A stretch of 64,000 nucleotides of DNA from Viridibacillus arvi (GCF_001274945.1 NZ_LILB01000005.1:19296-83295); one strand, 5' to 3'; counted from the first letter of the stretch, positions 44,830-53,828 are shown. Notes: generated by a model not told the origin, from the letters alone. Numbers and translations: made by a program.

Positions 44830-45726
44830 TTAATCGTTCTTCGTTTTCGGATCTAATACATCTCGTAATCCATCACCTATTAAATTAAAAGCAAGAACAG
44901 TTAAAAAGATGGCAATCCCAGGTACAATTACTACATGTGAAGCTGTGCCTAAATAATCTCTACCGGTACTTAACATTACTCCCCACTCAGGTGTTTCAGG
45001 ACTAGCACCTAAGCCTAAAAAACTTAAACTTGAAGCTGCTAAAATCGCTGTCCCTATTCGCATTGTTACGAAAATAATAAGGCTACTTACTGTTTCCGGG
45101 AAAATATGTTTATACATAATGCGACGATGTGGTGCCCCCATTGATTTTGCTGCTTCTACATAGGTGTTCTCTTTGGCTTCTAAAGTGGCCCCACGGACGA
45201 GTCTAGCAAATGAAGGTATCCCAAATACCGTTACTGCGATAATCACATTATTTAAACCAGGTCCTAGAATTGCCACAATAGCAATTGCTAAAAGTAAGTC
45301 TGGAAAAGAAAACAAGACATCACTTGAACGCATTATTATACGATCCAACCATCCGCCAAAGTAACCGCTCATTAAGCCTAAAATGGTGCCTAGGATCATT
45401 CCTAAAAAAACTGAAGCGAAGCTAACGCTCAACGAAATTCTTGTCCCCATGATTAGTCGACTTAATATATCTCGGCCATATTCATCAGTTCCTGCTAAAT
45501 GTGATTTACTAGGAGGTTCTAATAAAGCATCGTAATTTGGTTTATATGGATCGAATGGTGCGATATAAGGCGCTAAGATAGCTACTAAGATTAGTAATAA
45601 AACAAACACACTAGCGATAAATGCTACTTTTTGCTTTCTAAAATTTTTCCAAAACTCTTTCACTGGAGAGTATTTTGGTTGCATGGATACTGTTTTCTCA
45701 TTTTTGTCTATTGAAACACTATTCAT
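44830..45726 (-). CDS. Oligopeptide ABC transporter permease, DppC/OppC type, 298 aa
   Basis: Six-helix permease with the OppC N-terminal domain (FWKNFRKQKVAFIASVFVLL), the periplasmic motif LAGTDEYGRDILSRLI and the coupling motif VEAAKSMGAPHRRIMYKHIFPE. It pairs with the OppB-like permease 12 bases upstream. Confidence 0.92.
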   Translation of the reverse strand: MNSVSIDKNEKTVSMQPKYSPVKEFWKNFRKQKVAFIASVFVLLLILVAILAPYIAPFDPYKPNYDALLEPPSKSHLAGTDEYGRDILSRLIMGTRISLSVSFASVFLGMILGTILGLMSGYFGGWLDRIIMRSSDVLFSFPDLLLAIAIVAILGPGLNNVIIAVTVFGIPSFARLVRGATLEAKENTYVEAAKSMGAPHRRIMYKHIFPETVSSLIIFVTMRIGTAILAASSLSFLGLGASPETPEWGVMLSTGRDYLGTASHVVIVPGIAIFLTVLAFNLIGDGLRDVLDPKTKND

Positions 45727-45738
45727 AAATACCCTCCT

Positions 45739-46662
45739 TTAGGACTGAATTTGAATTTTTGGATTTAGAACGCTGTATAAAATATCTACTACTAAATTGA
45801 CGATAATGAATTCAATCGCAAACAGTAGAAGTGCTGACTGAATTACTGGATAATCCCGAAATGCAATTGAATCAATGAGTAAACGGCCCATTCCAGGGAA
45901 ACTAAAAACTGTCTCAACAACAACTGATCCACCTAAAAGGAATCCAAATTGTAAGCCTGCAATCGTTACAACAGGTATTAAAGAATTTCTCAAAGCATGT
46001 TGTATAATAACAACTGATTCCTTCAATCCTTTCGCACGACCCGTTCGTATATAGTCTGTCTGCAATGTTTCTAATAAAGATGACCTTGTAAACCTTGCAA
46101 TCATTGACATAATACCTGCTCCTAACGTCAATGAAGGCAGAATATAGCTTTTGAAGCCCTCCGATCCACCAGTTGGAAGCATACCTAGTTGTACAGAAAA
46201 CAGTTGAATCAACAGTAATCCTAACCAAAACCCCGGTAATGAAATACCAGATACTGCTGTTACCATACCTAAATAATCAGGCCATTTGTTTTTAAATACA
46301 GCTGATATAGCTCCTATCAATAAACCAATAATTGTCGCCCAAATCATCGCAAAAAATGTTAAATAGATAGATGGCATGAAACGCGATGAAAACATATCGG
46401 AGACTGGTAAACCCGTCTTTAAAGATGTGCCTAAATTACCTTGCAACAAATTCCCCATATAAGAAATGTATTGTTTCCATATAGGATCATTTAAACCTAA
46501 CTCTTCTCTTACATTTTGGACATCTTGTAAAGTCGCATCTTTACCCGCAACTAACCGTGCAGGATCACCAGGAATAAAGTGAATAAACAAGAATGACAGT
46601 ATCGAAACTACAAAAATTATTGGCAATATTTCTAACACTCGTTTTATGATATATCGAAGCAA
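45739..46662 (-). CDS. Oligopeptide ABC transporter permease, DppB/OppB type, 307 aa
   Basis: Six-helix permease: LRYIIKRVLEILPIIFVVSI, FIPGDPARLVAGKDA, coupling motif RTGRAKGLKESVVIIQHALRN and terminal DILYSVLNPKI. The start is the TTG seven bases after AAGGAGGG; a TTG six codons earlier lies on that binding site. It follows the binding-protein gene after about 120 bases that contain a hairpin. Confidence 0.9.
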   Translation of the reverse strand: MLRYIIKRVLEILPIIFVVSILSFLFIHFIPGDPARLVAGKDATLQDVQNVREELGLNDPIWKQYISYMGNLLQGNLGTSLKTGLPVSDMFSSRFMPSIYLTFFAMIWATIIGLLIGAISAVFKNKWPDYLGMVTAVSGISLPGFWLGLLLIQLFSVQLGMLPTGGSEGFKSYILPSLTLGAGIMSMIARFTRSSLLETLQTDYIRTGRAKGLKESVVIIQHALRNSLIPVVTIAGLQFGFLLGGSVVVETVFSFPGMGRLLIDSIAFRDYPVIQSALLLFAIEFIIVNLVVDILYSVLNPKIQIQS

Positions 46663-46733
46663 ATATACTCCCTCCTTCAAAAGGTGGATACGAGAAACTT
46701 TTATTAGTGCCGTTTTGCATTACTTTTTAGAAA

Positions 46734-46765
46734 GCAAGAAGCTGATAAAAATTTCAGCCTCTTGC
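46734..46765 (-). terminator. Intercistronic hairpin after the second binding-protein gene
   Basis: GCAAG-A-AGCTGA pairs with TCAGC-CT-CTTGC, with a weak T run on the minus strand. It sits where the first uptake operon also has a hairpin (10124-10153), between binding protein and permease. Confidence 0.5.
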
Positions 46766-46782
46766 CGATAATCCGCTAGAGA

Positions 46783-48369
46783 TTATTTAAAATTAGCATC
46801 TTTTACATCCAATCCACCTGTTGGTTCAACGACAACTCCCTCTACATCTGAACGAACACCATAGACAATTTCATCAACACCTAAGAAAATCCAAGGTGCG
46901 TCTTTATAAACAGTTTCTTGAATTTTCCCGTATAATTCTTCTTGTTTTGCTTTGTCAGAAATTGAATTTGCTTCATCCATCCATTTATCTACTTCTTTGT
47001 TATTGTAATAAGCTGTATTTGCACCATTTGGAGGGAATGATTCACTATGGAATAATGGTTTTGTTGCATTTGTAACATCTGAAGCATAGGAAGACCAACT
47101 TACATACCACATTTGTAGTTTTGCATCATCAGGCGTTTGGGCACCATAAATTTCATCAGAAAGAGTACCTTCCTCCATTGATTTAATTTCTACTTTTACG
47201 CCAATTTGTTTTAACTGTTGTTGGATAAATTGCATACCCTTCATCGTATCAGAGTTTGTATTACCCCAAATCTCAGTTTCAAAGCCATCTGGATATCCAG
47301 CTTCTTTTAATAATTGTTTTGCCTTTTCGATATTTTGCGCATAAGCCTCTTGTTTTTTATAATAAATCGTTTTCGAAGAAATGATAGAATCAAGTGGTAC
47401 TCCTAAACCAAAATTCACTACTTTAATAAAAGCATCTTTGTCGACAGCGTAGTTAAATGCTTGACGCACTTTTGGATCATTAAATGGTTTTTTGTACGTA
47501 TTAATCGATACATAATGAGCGATTGTTGATGGGACTTTAAATACTTGAATATTCTTATCGCCTTCCACTTGGGCTATATTTTGAGATGGAACAGGATAGA
47601 TAACTCCTGCTTCTCCTGTTTTTAACATCGCTACACGCGAACCACTCTCTGGTACGGGCTTGAATGTAATTTTCTTGACACGGTCACCTTTACCCCAATA
47701 ATCATCGAAACGCTCGATTGTTAAATGATCACCTTGAACCCATTCACCAAATTTATAAGCGCCCGTACCTACAGGTTTTTTTGGAATATCTGCTGGATTT
47801 TCCTTCACTGATTTAGGGCTAATAATTTTAGCTACTCCAAAACGAGTTAGCATTGGGCTATATGTTTCCTTTAAAGTGATTTTTATTTCGTATTCACTTG
47901 GAGTTTCTATTTTTTTAATTAAGCTAAAACCACGTGAATTTAATCGTAAGCTCTTGTCTTTCATTATCCGTTCAAAATTCACTTTTACTGCTTCAGCATT
48001 AAAGTCTTCTCCATCATGGAATTTAATACCTTGATGTAATTTAAATGTATAAACAAGTGCGTCTTCACTTACTGAATAGTCTTCAGCTAGAACATTTATT
48101 ATTTGACCTTCATCATCGAACCCAAGCAGGCCTTCTAACATAGCCGATTGTACTGAGTTAGAATTTGTATCTCCTGTATTATGAGGATCCATTGAAATGA
48201 AGTTTTCATTTACTGCGACAACCAGTTCTTCTTTCTTTTCAGTAGTCGGCTCTTTCTCTCCTTTGCCTTCACTACTATTTGTTTCTTTCTTGTCATCAGA
48301 ACATGCAACCATAAAAATGGCGCAAAAAACGACTAACAACAGAATTTTCCAACCTTTCCTTTGCAGCAT
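46783..48369 (-). CDS. Oligopeptide-type solute-binding lipoprotein, 528 aa
   Basis: SBP family 5 lipoprotein with a signal peptide ending FMVACSDD (lipobox). A low-complexity spacer of Glu, Lys and Thr follows, then the binding domain with PVGTGAYKFGEWVQGDH and the C-terminal part TAYYNNKEVDKWMDEA. It is the first gene of the ten-gene set and defines the transported ligand. The enzymes downstream point to a sugar-containing compound rather than a plain peptide. Confidence 0.9.
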   Translation of the reverse strand: MLQRKGWKILLLVVFCAIFMVACSDDKKETNSSEGKGEKEPTTEKKEELVVAVNENFISMDPHNTGDTNSNSVQSAMLEGLLGFDDEGQIINVLAEDYSVSEDALVYTFKLHQGIKFHDGEDFNAEAVKVNFERIMKDKSLRLNSRGFSLIKKIETPSEYEIKITLKETYSPMLTRFGVAKIISPKSVKENPADIPKKPVGTGAYKFGEWVQGDHLTIERFDDYWGKGDRVKKITFKPVPESGSRVAMLKTGEAGVIYPVPSQNIAQVEGDKNIQVFKVPSTIAHYVSINTYKKPFNDPKVRQAFNYAVDKDAFIKVVNFGLGVPLDSIISSKTIYYKKQEAYAQNIEKAKQLLKEAGYPDGFETEIWGNTNSDTMKGMQFIQQQLKQIGVKVEIKSMEEGTLSDEIYGAQTPDDAKLQMWYVSWSSYASDVTNATKPLFHSESFPPNGANTAYYNNKEVDKWMDEANSISDKAKQEELYGKIQETVYKDAPWIFLGVDEIVYGVRSDVEGVVVEPTGGLDVKDANFK

Positions 48370-48591
48370 TAACCCATCCCCCTTGTTCTCACTAATTCAA
48401 AGACTATGTCTATTAAAAAGATGAACGATTTCGAAATGAATAGCCTTGAATATGTGAGAAATTTTATAAAATAATTTCTTAACAAAGCTTATGCATGGAA
48501 AAATGATTTTAACACCATGAAAATAAATATTATATAATTCAGTTATTTCCGAGCATATTTATATAGATTTTCATATTAGTTACTCCAATGG

Positions 48592-48640
48592 TGAAAAAAA
48601 CAAAAAGCGGGCTCTTCTTTTGAAAGAAGAGCCCGCAAAA
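48592..48640 (-). terminator. Strong terminator after the 28-codon gene
   Basis: GCGGGCTCTTCTTT pairs perfectly with AAAGAAGAGCCCGC around two bases, followed on the minus strand by TTTTTGTTTTTTT. One of the strongest hairpins in the window. Confidence 0.9.
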
Positions 48641-48653
48641 ATGATTACATAAA

Positions 48654-48740
48654 TTAATCTGAAATTGTATTACTCATAATAATAGAGATAACAGTATTAA
48701 TAACTACTAACGAAATGATTGCTAAAATTGTGATTCCCAT
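48654..48740 (-). CDS. Hydrophobic micropeptide, 28 aa
   Basis: ATG behind GAGGAGG (seven-base spacer) opens a 28-codon frame encoding MGITILAIISLVVINTVI, then SIIMSNTISD. It is one membrane helix with almost no charge and is followed directly by a very strong terminator. It fits a small membrane peptide such as a type I toxin or a regulator of a membrane complex. No antitoxin RNA was identified. Confidence 0.6.
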   Translation of the reverse strand: MGITILAIISLVVINTVISIIMSNTISD

Positions 48741-49046
48741 TATAGTAACCCTCCTCTTTTTCTGCATAAAACTGATCCGATAAAGACAAGGATTTATAAC
48801 TATGTTTTCTCTATTATTATAGTAAATATCTATCGATTTATCAAAAAAAACACGCTTATATGACTTAAATAAAATGATTTAACAGATTATATTAACTTTT
48901 TTTACACTAATTTGGATTTATTCATCAAACTATATTCCATAATTATTTTCTGTTGATTGATTACTAATACAACAAAAAAACAGATTCTTTCATTCTAAAA
49001 GAATCTGTTTTAATCTATATTAAATGCCTTTGCAATAGGCAGTATT
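48741..49046. other. Intergenic stretch with one terminator
   Basis: About 300 AT-rich bases. The only clear feature is the hairpin at 48973-49013. The promoter of the 28-codon gene must lie here. Confidence 0.4.
48973..49013. terminator. Bidirectional terminator downstream of the 61-residue protein gene
   Basis: AAAACAGATTCTTT pairs with AAAGAATCTGTTTT around CATTCTA with A and T tracts; it ends the leftward gene at 49047. Confidence 0.8.
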
Positions 49047-49232
49047 TTAACCAATTAAAGCATGTTTCACTACTTCATAAGCTTGGCAAATTGCATTTTT
49101 GTTATCTGCAGATTCACTTACTAGCATTTCACATGTAAAATCGTATAAATTTGAATCTGCTCCAGAAGCAACAGCATACATTACTTCCTCTTGAAGTTTT
49201 TCAACGTAAAATATGATTTTCTGATCCATCAT
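49047..49232 (-). CDS. Small acidic protein, 61 aa
   Basis: Helical small protein (KIIFYVEKLQEEVMYAVASG ... ICQAYEVVKHALIG) with a single cysteine in each half. The ATG (or the next ATG) follows AAGGAG. It has its own terminator. I do not recognise the family. Confidence 0.6.
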   Translation of the reverse strand: MMDQKIIFYVEKLQEEVMYAVASGADSNLYDFTCEMLVSESADNKNAICQAYEVVKHALIG

Positions 49233-49426
49233 GAAAAAACTCCTTTTATTATATTAAATGCACTACCCAAGCGAAAGATGTGTATGGGCTATTGATGTAT
49301 TATCTTTATTTATTTTATAACGTCAGACATCCTACTTCCACTATTTTAATTCAATTTCAACTCATAATTTGTCTATTAATTGAAAGCAAATTATTCCTTC
49401 ATAATGGATGCGCTTGCATTAAAACG

Positions 49427-49464
49427 CAAAAAAGAAGTGTCCTTTTTCAGGACACTTCTTTTTC
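49427..49464. terminator. Bidirectional terminator after recQ
   Basis: AAAAAGAAGTGTCCT pairs perfectly with AGGACACTTCTTTTT around TTTTC. Confidence 0.88.
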
Positions 49465-49471
49465 TAAATCA

Positions 49472-51241
49472 TTATACATTTACTTCAAAATTGATAATGA
49501 CATCCATAAAAGCAGCACCGTATTTCTCTAGCTTATTTACTCCTACGCCGTTTACTTCTAAAAACTCGTTTGCTGTTTTTGGACGTTTTGCACACATATC
49601 TTGTAATGATTTATCAGAGAAGATAACAAATGGAGGTACATTCGCTTCATCTGCCAATTGTTTTCGAATAGTACGTAGTTCTTCAAATAATGGGTCGTTT
49701 TCAGCAATTTGTCTAGTGACAACAACACCTTTACGTTGCACCTTCACTTTACCGAGGAGTACATCTTTACCCTTTTCTGAAACAAAAATAGTTGGCATAT
49801 TCCCCTGTTTCACTGATAATAAATCTTCAGCAATCATGAATTCTATGAAATTGGATACTTCTTTGACAGTCATATTTTTCATAATGCCGTATGTGGAAAG
49901 TCTATTTAAGCCGAAGCTGATGACCTTTTGATTTTGAGATCCGATTAATACTTGAGCAATCATTGTTTTACCGAATTTCTGACCCATGCGGATTACACAA
50001 CTCAGTACCTTTTGTACATCTTCGGTAACATCAAAAATCTCTCGATCGTCCTTGCAATTTGCACACTTCCCACAAACTTCCGCATTTTCTTCACCGAAAT
50101 ATTTCACAATATATTGCTGTAAGCATTGTTCGGTATGGCAATAATCTGCCATTCCTTGCAATTTAGCGAGTTCTCCAGGAATACGTTCACGGTCCTGTGA
50201 TTGGTCGATTAAAAAGCGTTGTGTTTGCACATCTTGAGAGGCATACAAAACAACACATTCACTCGGTAACCCATCACGACCTGCTCTCCCTGCTTCCTGA
50301 TAATAACTTTCCATATTCTTTGGCAATTGGTAATGAATAACGTATCTGACGTTGGATTTATCGATACCCATACCAAAAGCATTTGTTGCAACCATTACTT
50401 GTGCTTCATCTTTTAGGAAACGTGTTTGCTCCTGTTGACGGAAAGCCTCTGGTAAACCTGCATGATATTTTGCGACTGAAATTCCAGCTTTCATCAACAC
50501 ATCATATACATGATCCACTGCTTTTCTTGTTGCAGCGTATATAATACCGACTTCATTAATGTTTTTCTTTACAAAATCTTTAATGTAACGGTCTTTGTCT
50601 TGTCCTAGAACAACTGAAAAAGATAGATTACTACGAGCAAACCCAGTAATAACTGTATTATCATCAGTTATTTGTAAAATGTGGCAAATGTCTTCCCTTA
50701 CTTCCGGTGTTGCAGTCGCTGTTAGTGCTAAGACAACGGGTTTCTCTTCAAATACAGTCATCAATCGATTAATAGCACGATAGCTAGGACGGAAATCATG
50801 CCCCCATTGTGAAATACAATGCGCTTCATCTACAGCAATCAATGGTACTTTTATATTCTTTAACTCAGACAAAAACTGAGGCGATTCTAGTCGTTCAGGA
50901 GCGATATATAATAGCTGGTATCTTCCTTCATGTAAGTTTTCCATTGTTTCACGTAATTCACTTGCAGACAATGTACTATTAATAAATGCCGCCGAAATAC
51001 CAACTTCAAGTAACGTGTCCACTTGGTCTTGCATAAGGGAAATAAGGGGTGAAACAACAATCGTTGTACCCTCAAGTAACAGTGCAGGAATTTGATAACA
51101 TATTGACTTCCCTCCACCTGTTGGCATTACACACAAGCTCGATTTCTGTTCTAAAACATTCGAAACTATTTGTGCTTGTCCCTCGCGAAAATCATCATAA
51201 CCAAAATATTTCCCTAGCAGATGTTGTGCTTCTTCAAACAT
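49472..51241 (-). CDS. recQ: ATP-dependent DNA helicase RecQ, 589 aa
   Basis: Superfamily 2 helicase: Walker A MPTGGGKSI (about 39-47), DEAH box VDEAHCISQWGHDFRPSYR (about 135-153), motif VI YYQEAGRAGRDG. The RQC zinc-binding cysteines (CLQQY, CGKCANC) follow, and a C-terminal HRDC domain (about 512-580) ends in NEFLEVNGVGVNKLEKYG. RecQ unwinds 3'-overhang DNA in recombination repair. Length and presence of HRDC fit the RecQ rather than the shorter RecS paralogue. Single gene with its own terminator. Confidence 0.92.
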   Translation of the reverse strand: MFEEAQHLLGKYFGYDDFREGQAQIVSNVLEQKSSLCVMPTGGGKSICYQIPALLLEGTTIVVSPLISLMQDQVDTLLEVGISAAFINSTLSASELRETMENLHEGRYQLLYIAPERLESPQFLSELKNIKVPLIAVDEAHCISQWGHDFRPSYRAINRLMTVFEEKPVVLALTATATPEVREDICHILQITDDNTVITGFARSNLSFSVVLGQDKDRYIKDFVKKNINEVGIIYAATRKAVDHVYDVLMKAGISVAKYHAGLPEAFRQQEQTRFLKDEAQVMVATNAFGMGIDKSNVRYVIHYQLPKNMESYYQEAGRAGRDGLPSECVVLYASQDVQTQRFLIDQSQDRERIPGELAKLQGMADYCHTEQCLQQYIVKYFGEENAEVCGKCANCKDDREIFDVTEDVQKVLSCVIRMGQKFGKTMIAQVLIGSQNQKVISFGLNRLSTYGIMKNMTVKEVSNFIEFMIAEDLLSVKQGNMPTIFVSEKGKDVLLGKVKVQRKGVVVTRQIAENDPLFEELRTIRKQLADEANVPPFVIFSDKSLQDMCAKRPKTANEFLEVNGVGVNKLEKYGAAFMDVIINFEVNV

Positions 51242-51500
51242 TCACCTACCCCCTTCAATACGTATATATGTCCTTCCATTGTAACATTTAATAGATTGAA
51301 AGGCTTTTAATTAGTCGAAGATAAGCAGGTAAGAAAGATTTTTTAATTTTCTGTTATACTAAAATATACTTTATTTAGGAGATTACTGTGCGAGAAAAAA
51401 AGTTCGAGGGTTAAATGTAATAAGATATGATAGAACATTACTAGACTTGCATCTGTATATCTTCAATAAAACCCTCAGCCGTTTTATATTTCAACTTGAG

Positions 51501-52076
51501 CTATTTCTTTTTCTTAGGTGGACCGTAAGTTTTTCTCTTTGGTCCTTTCGCAATAAAGCGAGTTACTTTTTTCACTTGATCCATGGTAATTCGTGGTGTC
51601 ACACCTTGTATCCATTCTGGATCAAATGTACCGCTCCAATCAGGGTCTCGATTCGAAAGTTTTTCAAAATCAAAGATCATTTCCCATGATTTTTCAATTT
51701 CCTTAGTAGACCAATTCTCAGCCTCTTTCCACTCTTCTTCACTAGACGTACAAGGACCTTCGTTTAATGGAAAGTGCCAGGACTCAAAATCAGACCAAAG
51801 AATATCTTCATCTGGAATTAATTTAAGAATAACCCCACGAGTTCCTCTACGTAAATTAGCTGGTCCATTTCTGTCGGGATGGCGTTTCCATACCCAAACA
51901 GGATATTCATCGCCTTCATAGTTAGGTAATCGTTTTTTCATTTGCGCTACCATCCAGTTATATTGTCTCTCAAACCAATCCGCGTGATCAGAATGCGTCC
52001 TAGACCCTTCGTAGTACCCTTGCTCTCGCATCATCTTGTATATTGATTCTGGATGTACGGTATAAACTATCATCAT
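51501..52076 (-). CDS. DUF3841-type protein, 191 aa
   Basis: Cytoplasmic protein rich in Trp: DWFERQYNWMVAQMKKRLPN, EYPVWVWKRHPDRNG and ILWSDFESWHFPLNEG, matching my memory of DUF3841. Its C-terminus is very basic (RKTYGPPKKKK). No function is known. The ATG follows AAAGGAG. A frameshifted gene remnant lies just upstream. Confidence 0.75.
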   Translation of the reverse strand: MMIVYTVHPESIYKMMREQGYYEGSRTHSDHADWFERQYNWMVAQMKKRLPNYEGDEYPVWVWKRHPDRNGPANLRRGTRGVILKLIPDEDILWSDFESWHFPLNEGPCTSSEEEWKEAENWSTKEIEKSWEMIFDFEKLSNRDPDWSGTFDPEWIQGVTPRITMDQVKKVTRFIAKGPKRKTYGPPKKKK

Positions 52077-52100
52077 TTATTCTCCTTTACTGGGCATACG

Positions 52101-52205
52101 TTAATTCTGTTTTTCTTTTAATGCTGTACTGCGTTCAATCTCTTCTATGTATTGTTCAAAGTATAAATAGTTTTATCTAGGCATTGCCCATCATCTTCAT
52201 GTATC
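52101..52205 (-). pseudogene. Frameshifted remnant of a small gene
   Basis: Three short overlapping minus-strand frames read as one protein if a base is shifted twice: MKMM after AGGAG, then EDDGQCLDKT, then YLYFEQYIEEIERSTALKEKQ and a stop. The last block is clearly protein-like with charged helical periodicity. No family was recognised. Two indels in a former small gene explain it best. Confidence 0.4.
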
Positions 52206-52231
52206 TCCTGTTAAAATTAGTTCATCCCAGA

Positions 52232-52786
52232 CTAATTTACAACTTCATATTTACCGTATAAACTTATTTCATCCAGCATCGTTTCCTTGTCGCTAAAATC
52301 CATAATTTTCACTTTATTCACATGTATAGCCCATTTTTGATGAGCTTCTGGGCGATTCATCCCCGGTTTAATCGGCTGAACAACTTGCATATTTACTATA
52401 TCTGTTTTTTCATCGAGTTCACTTCCGATTAAATCGCTATACTGAATGTAATGTAAAAAGTCTATCATTTCCCTTCGAGTATCATAGCCCGGTTTCATTT
52501 CAATAGTAATTACACCACCATCCATGTCTCCATCAAACAACCGTTCATTACCAAAAATTTTGTCAAAGGCTTCCTCTAACGTTTCAGCCTTCTCCATGCT
52601 TTCTATATCTTTAAATTGATAAGATTCAAAATCAGGCTGCTCATGATTTTCTAATGTATTTAACACGCTTTCTTTATAATCTTTATTATTTTCCATAACT
52701 CCTTTGCTGTCATCACGAAGGTTAAAACTCCATAGTCCTCCTAAAATAATGACTAATGCTATTAAAAATCCTACTAGTTTTTTCAC
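52232..52786 (-). CDS. Membrane-anchored extracytoplasmic protein, 184 aa
   Basis: N-terminal helix (residues 4-21), then an acidic outer domain with MEKAETLEEAFDKIFG, GGVITIEMKPGYDTRREMID and a C-terminal HVNKVKIMDFSDKE. It starts at GTG behind AAGGAG. No family recognised. It looks like a small anchored protein exposed to the cell wall. Confidence 0.65.
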   Translation of the reverse strand: MKKLVGFLIALVIILGGLWSFNLRDDSKGVMENNKDYKESVLNTLENHEQPDFESYQFKDIESMEKAETLEEAFDKIFGNERLFDGDMDGGVITIEMKPGYDTRREMIDFLHYIQYSDLIGSELDEKTDIVNMQVVQPIKPGMNRPEAHQKWAIHVNKVKIMDFSDKETMLDEISLYGKYEVVN

Positions 52787-52852
52787 TCTTTTACTCTCTC
52801 CTTGCTTGTTCTTTTTATAAATACAGAAATACCATACTTTTATCCTATCAGT

Positions 52853-52886
52853 TGAAAATAAAAAGTCTACCCTAATAGAGTAGACT
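52853..52886 (-). terminator. Terminator of the tail-anchored protein gene
   Basis: AGTCTAC pairs with GTAGACT around about nine bases, followed on the minus strand by TTTTTATTTTC. Confidence 0.7.
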
Positions 52887-52908
52887 CAATAATAGTTAAA
52901 AGTTTTCA

Positions 52909-53343
52909 TTAAATAAATTGATTCCGTATGACAACGACCATTGTAATAGCAATGATACAGAATATAATAACACCCACAGTCATAATCGTTCCCATAGACG
53001 CACCGTACAATTTAAAAGGTTCTGGTGGCGCCTCATTAGACGGATCACTCGCTAAAAAATCAGCTACTGTCATCATATGTAAAAAGCGTTCTTGCGAAAA
53101 ATTATTATGTAATTCAATTTGCTGTTCTGCTAAATAGCTTTGATTCCATTTAGTTTCATCCTGTATAAACACTTTGCCATCATGAATCATCCAAACACCT
53201 AACTGTTGTTCGTTGATTTTGGTAATCGCTTTTGCTAATTCTCCGTCATTATCTTGTGGATGATTCATTAAATAAATCCGTAATTGATGTTGAATTTCGG
53301 TTATATCATTACCTGCAAGAATTGTTTCGAGTTGAGTAGGCAT
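52909..53343 (-). CDS. C-terminally anchored protein of unknown function, 144 aa
   Basis: Cytoplasmic N-terminal part with QLETILAGNDITEIQHQLRI and KVFIQDETKWNQSYLAEQQ, followed near the end by a membrane helix (about 117-140, TIMTVGVIIFCIIAITMVVV). The chosen ATG (MPTQLE) follows GGGAG; a start 13 codons upstream has none. Tail-anchored topology is likely. No family known to me. Confidence 0.6.
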   Translation of the reverse strand: MPTQLETILAGNDITEIQHQLRIYLMNHPQDNDGELAKAITKINEQQLGVWMIHDGKVFIQDETKWNQSYLAEQQIELHNNFSQERFLHMMTVADFLASDPSNEAPPEPFKLYGASMGTIMTVGVIIFCIIAITMVVVIRNQFI

Positions 53344-53520
53344 TTTTGTATCTCCCTTTTCAAATTCTAACCGCTTACACAATTGTAGTACAGATAGCTC
53401 ATTTTCGTAATAGGGTTCACTGAATAGCCTTATATATAATTTTTACTGTTATCCTAATCTACTCACTATATACCCACTTGAAAAGATATCGACAATGGCA
53501 GTTAAAAGAGCATTGCAAAA

Positions 53521-53550
53521 CAAAAAAAGAGTGTTATAAACCACTCTCCT
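53521..53550 (-). terminator. Terminator of the two small coupled genes
   Basis: GAGTG pairs with CACTC within GAGAGTGGTTTATAACACTC and is followed by seven T residues on the minus strand. Confidence 0.6.
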
Positions 53551-53578
53551 TTAACCACTAAAAATATTAATTCAATTG

Positions 53579-53734
53579 TTAACCAAAAATCATCGTTAAA
53601 AATTTTGCAACTAAATTATCAACACCAGTAAGAGGATTAATGATAAACACCGCAACAAAAACTCCCGCAAGAAATGGCCATAAATTTCTTATACGTGATC
53701 TTTTCCTCGTTTCATTGTTTTTCAAATTATTCAT
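53579..53734 (-). CDS. Small membrane protein, 51 aa
   Basis: ATG nine bases after AGGAG opens a 51-codon frame. The N-terminal 17 residues are basic (KNNETRKRSRIRN), followed by LWPFLAGVFVAVFIINPLTG, a membrane helix, and an amphipathic end. A terminator follows at once. Its start overlaps the stop of an upstream 33-codon frame by eight bases. No family known. Confidence 0.6.
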   Translation of the reverse strand: MNNLKNNETRKRSRIRNLWPFLAGVFVAVFIINPLTGVDNLVAKFLTMIFG

Positions 53735-53828
53735 TATACTCTACTCCTGTTCTTCTAAATCTTGCAAATATCAACTTTTGGACAAGGGTACTTACATAAC
53801 CATTTATTTTCTCATCAAGGGTGTACAT
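53727..53828 (-). CDS. Possible small protein coupled to the 51-residue gene, 33 aa
   Basis: Frame from an ATG about six bases after GGAG: MYTLDEKINGYVSTLVQKLI then FARFRRTGVEYNE. The stop overlaps the next ATG (AATGAATAA), a usual sign of translational coupling. A longer frame upstream lacks a ribosome binding site. Short, so only moderately supported. Confidence 0.4.
   Translation of the reverse strand: MYTLDEKINGYVSTLVQKLIFARFRRTGVEYNE

Noticed and set aside
45914-46228. 104-codon minus-strand frame inside the OppB-like permease gene
   Set aside because: A shifted-frame shadow of a well-conserved permease; composition is rich in Cys, Tyr and Arg as expected for a false frame.
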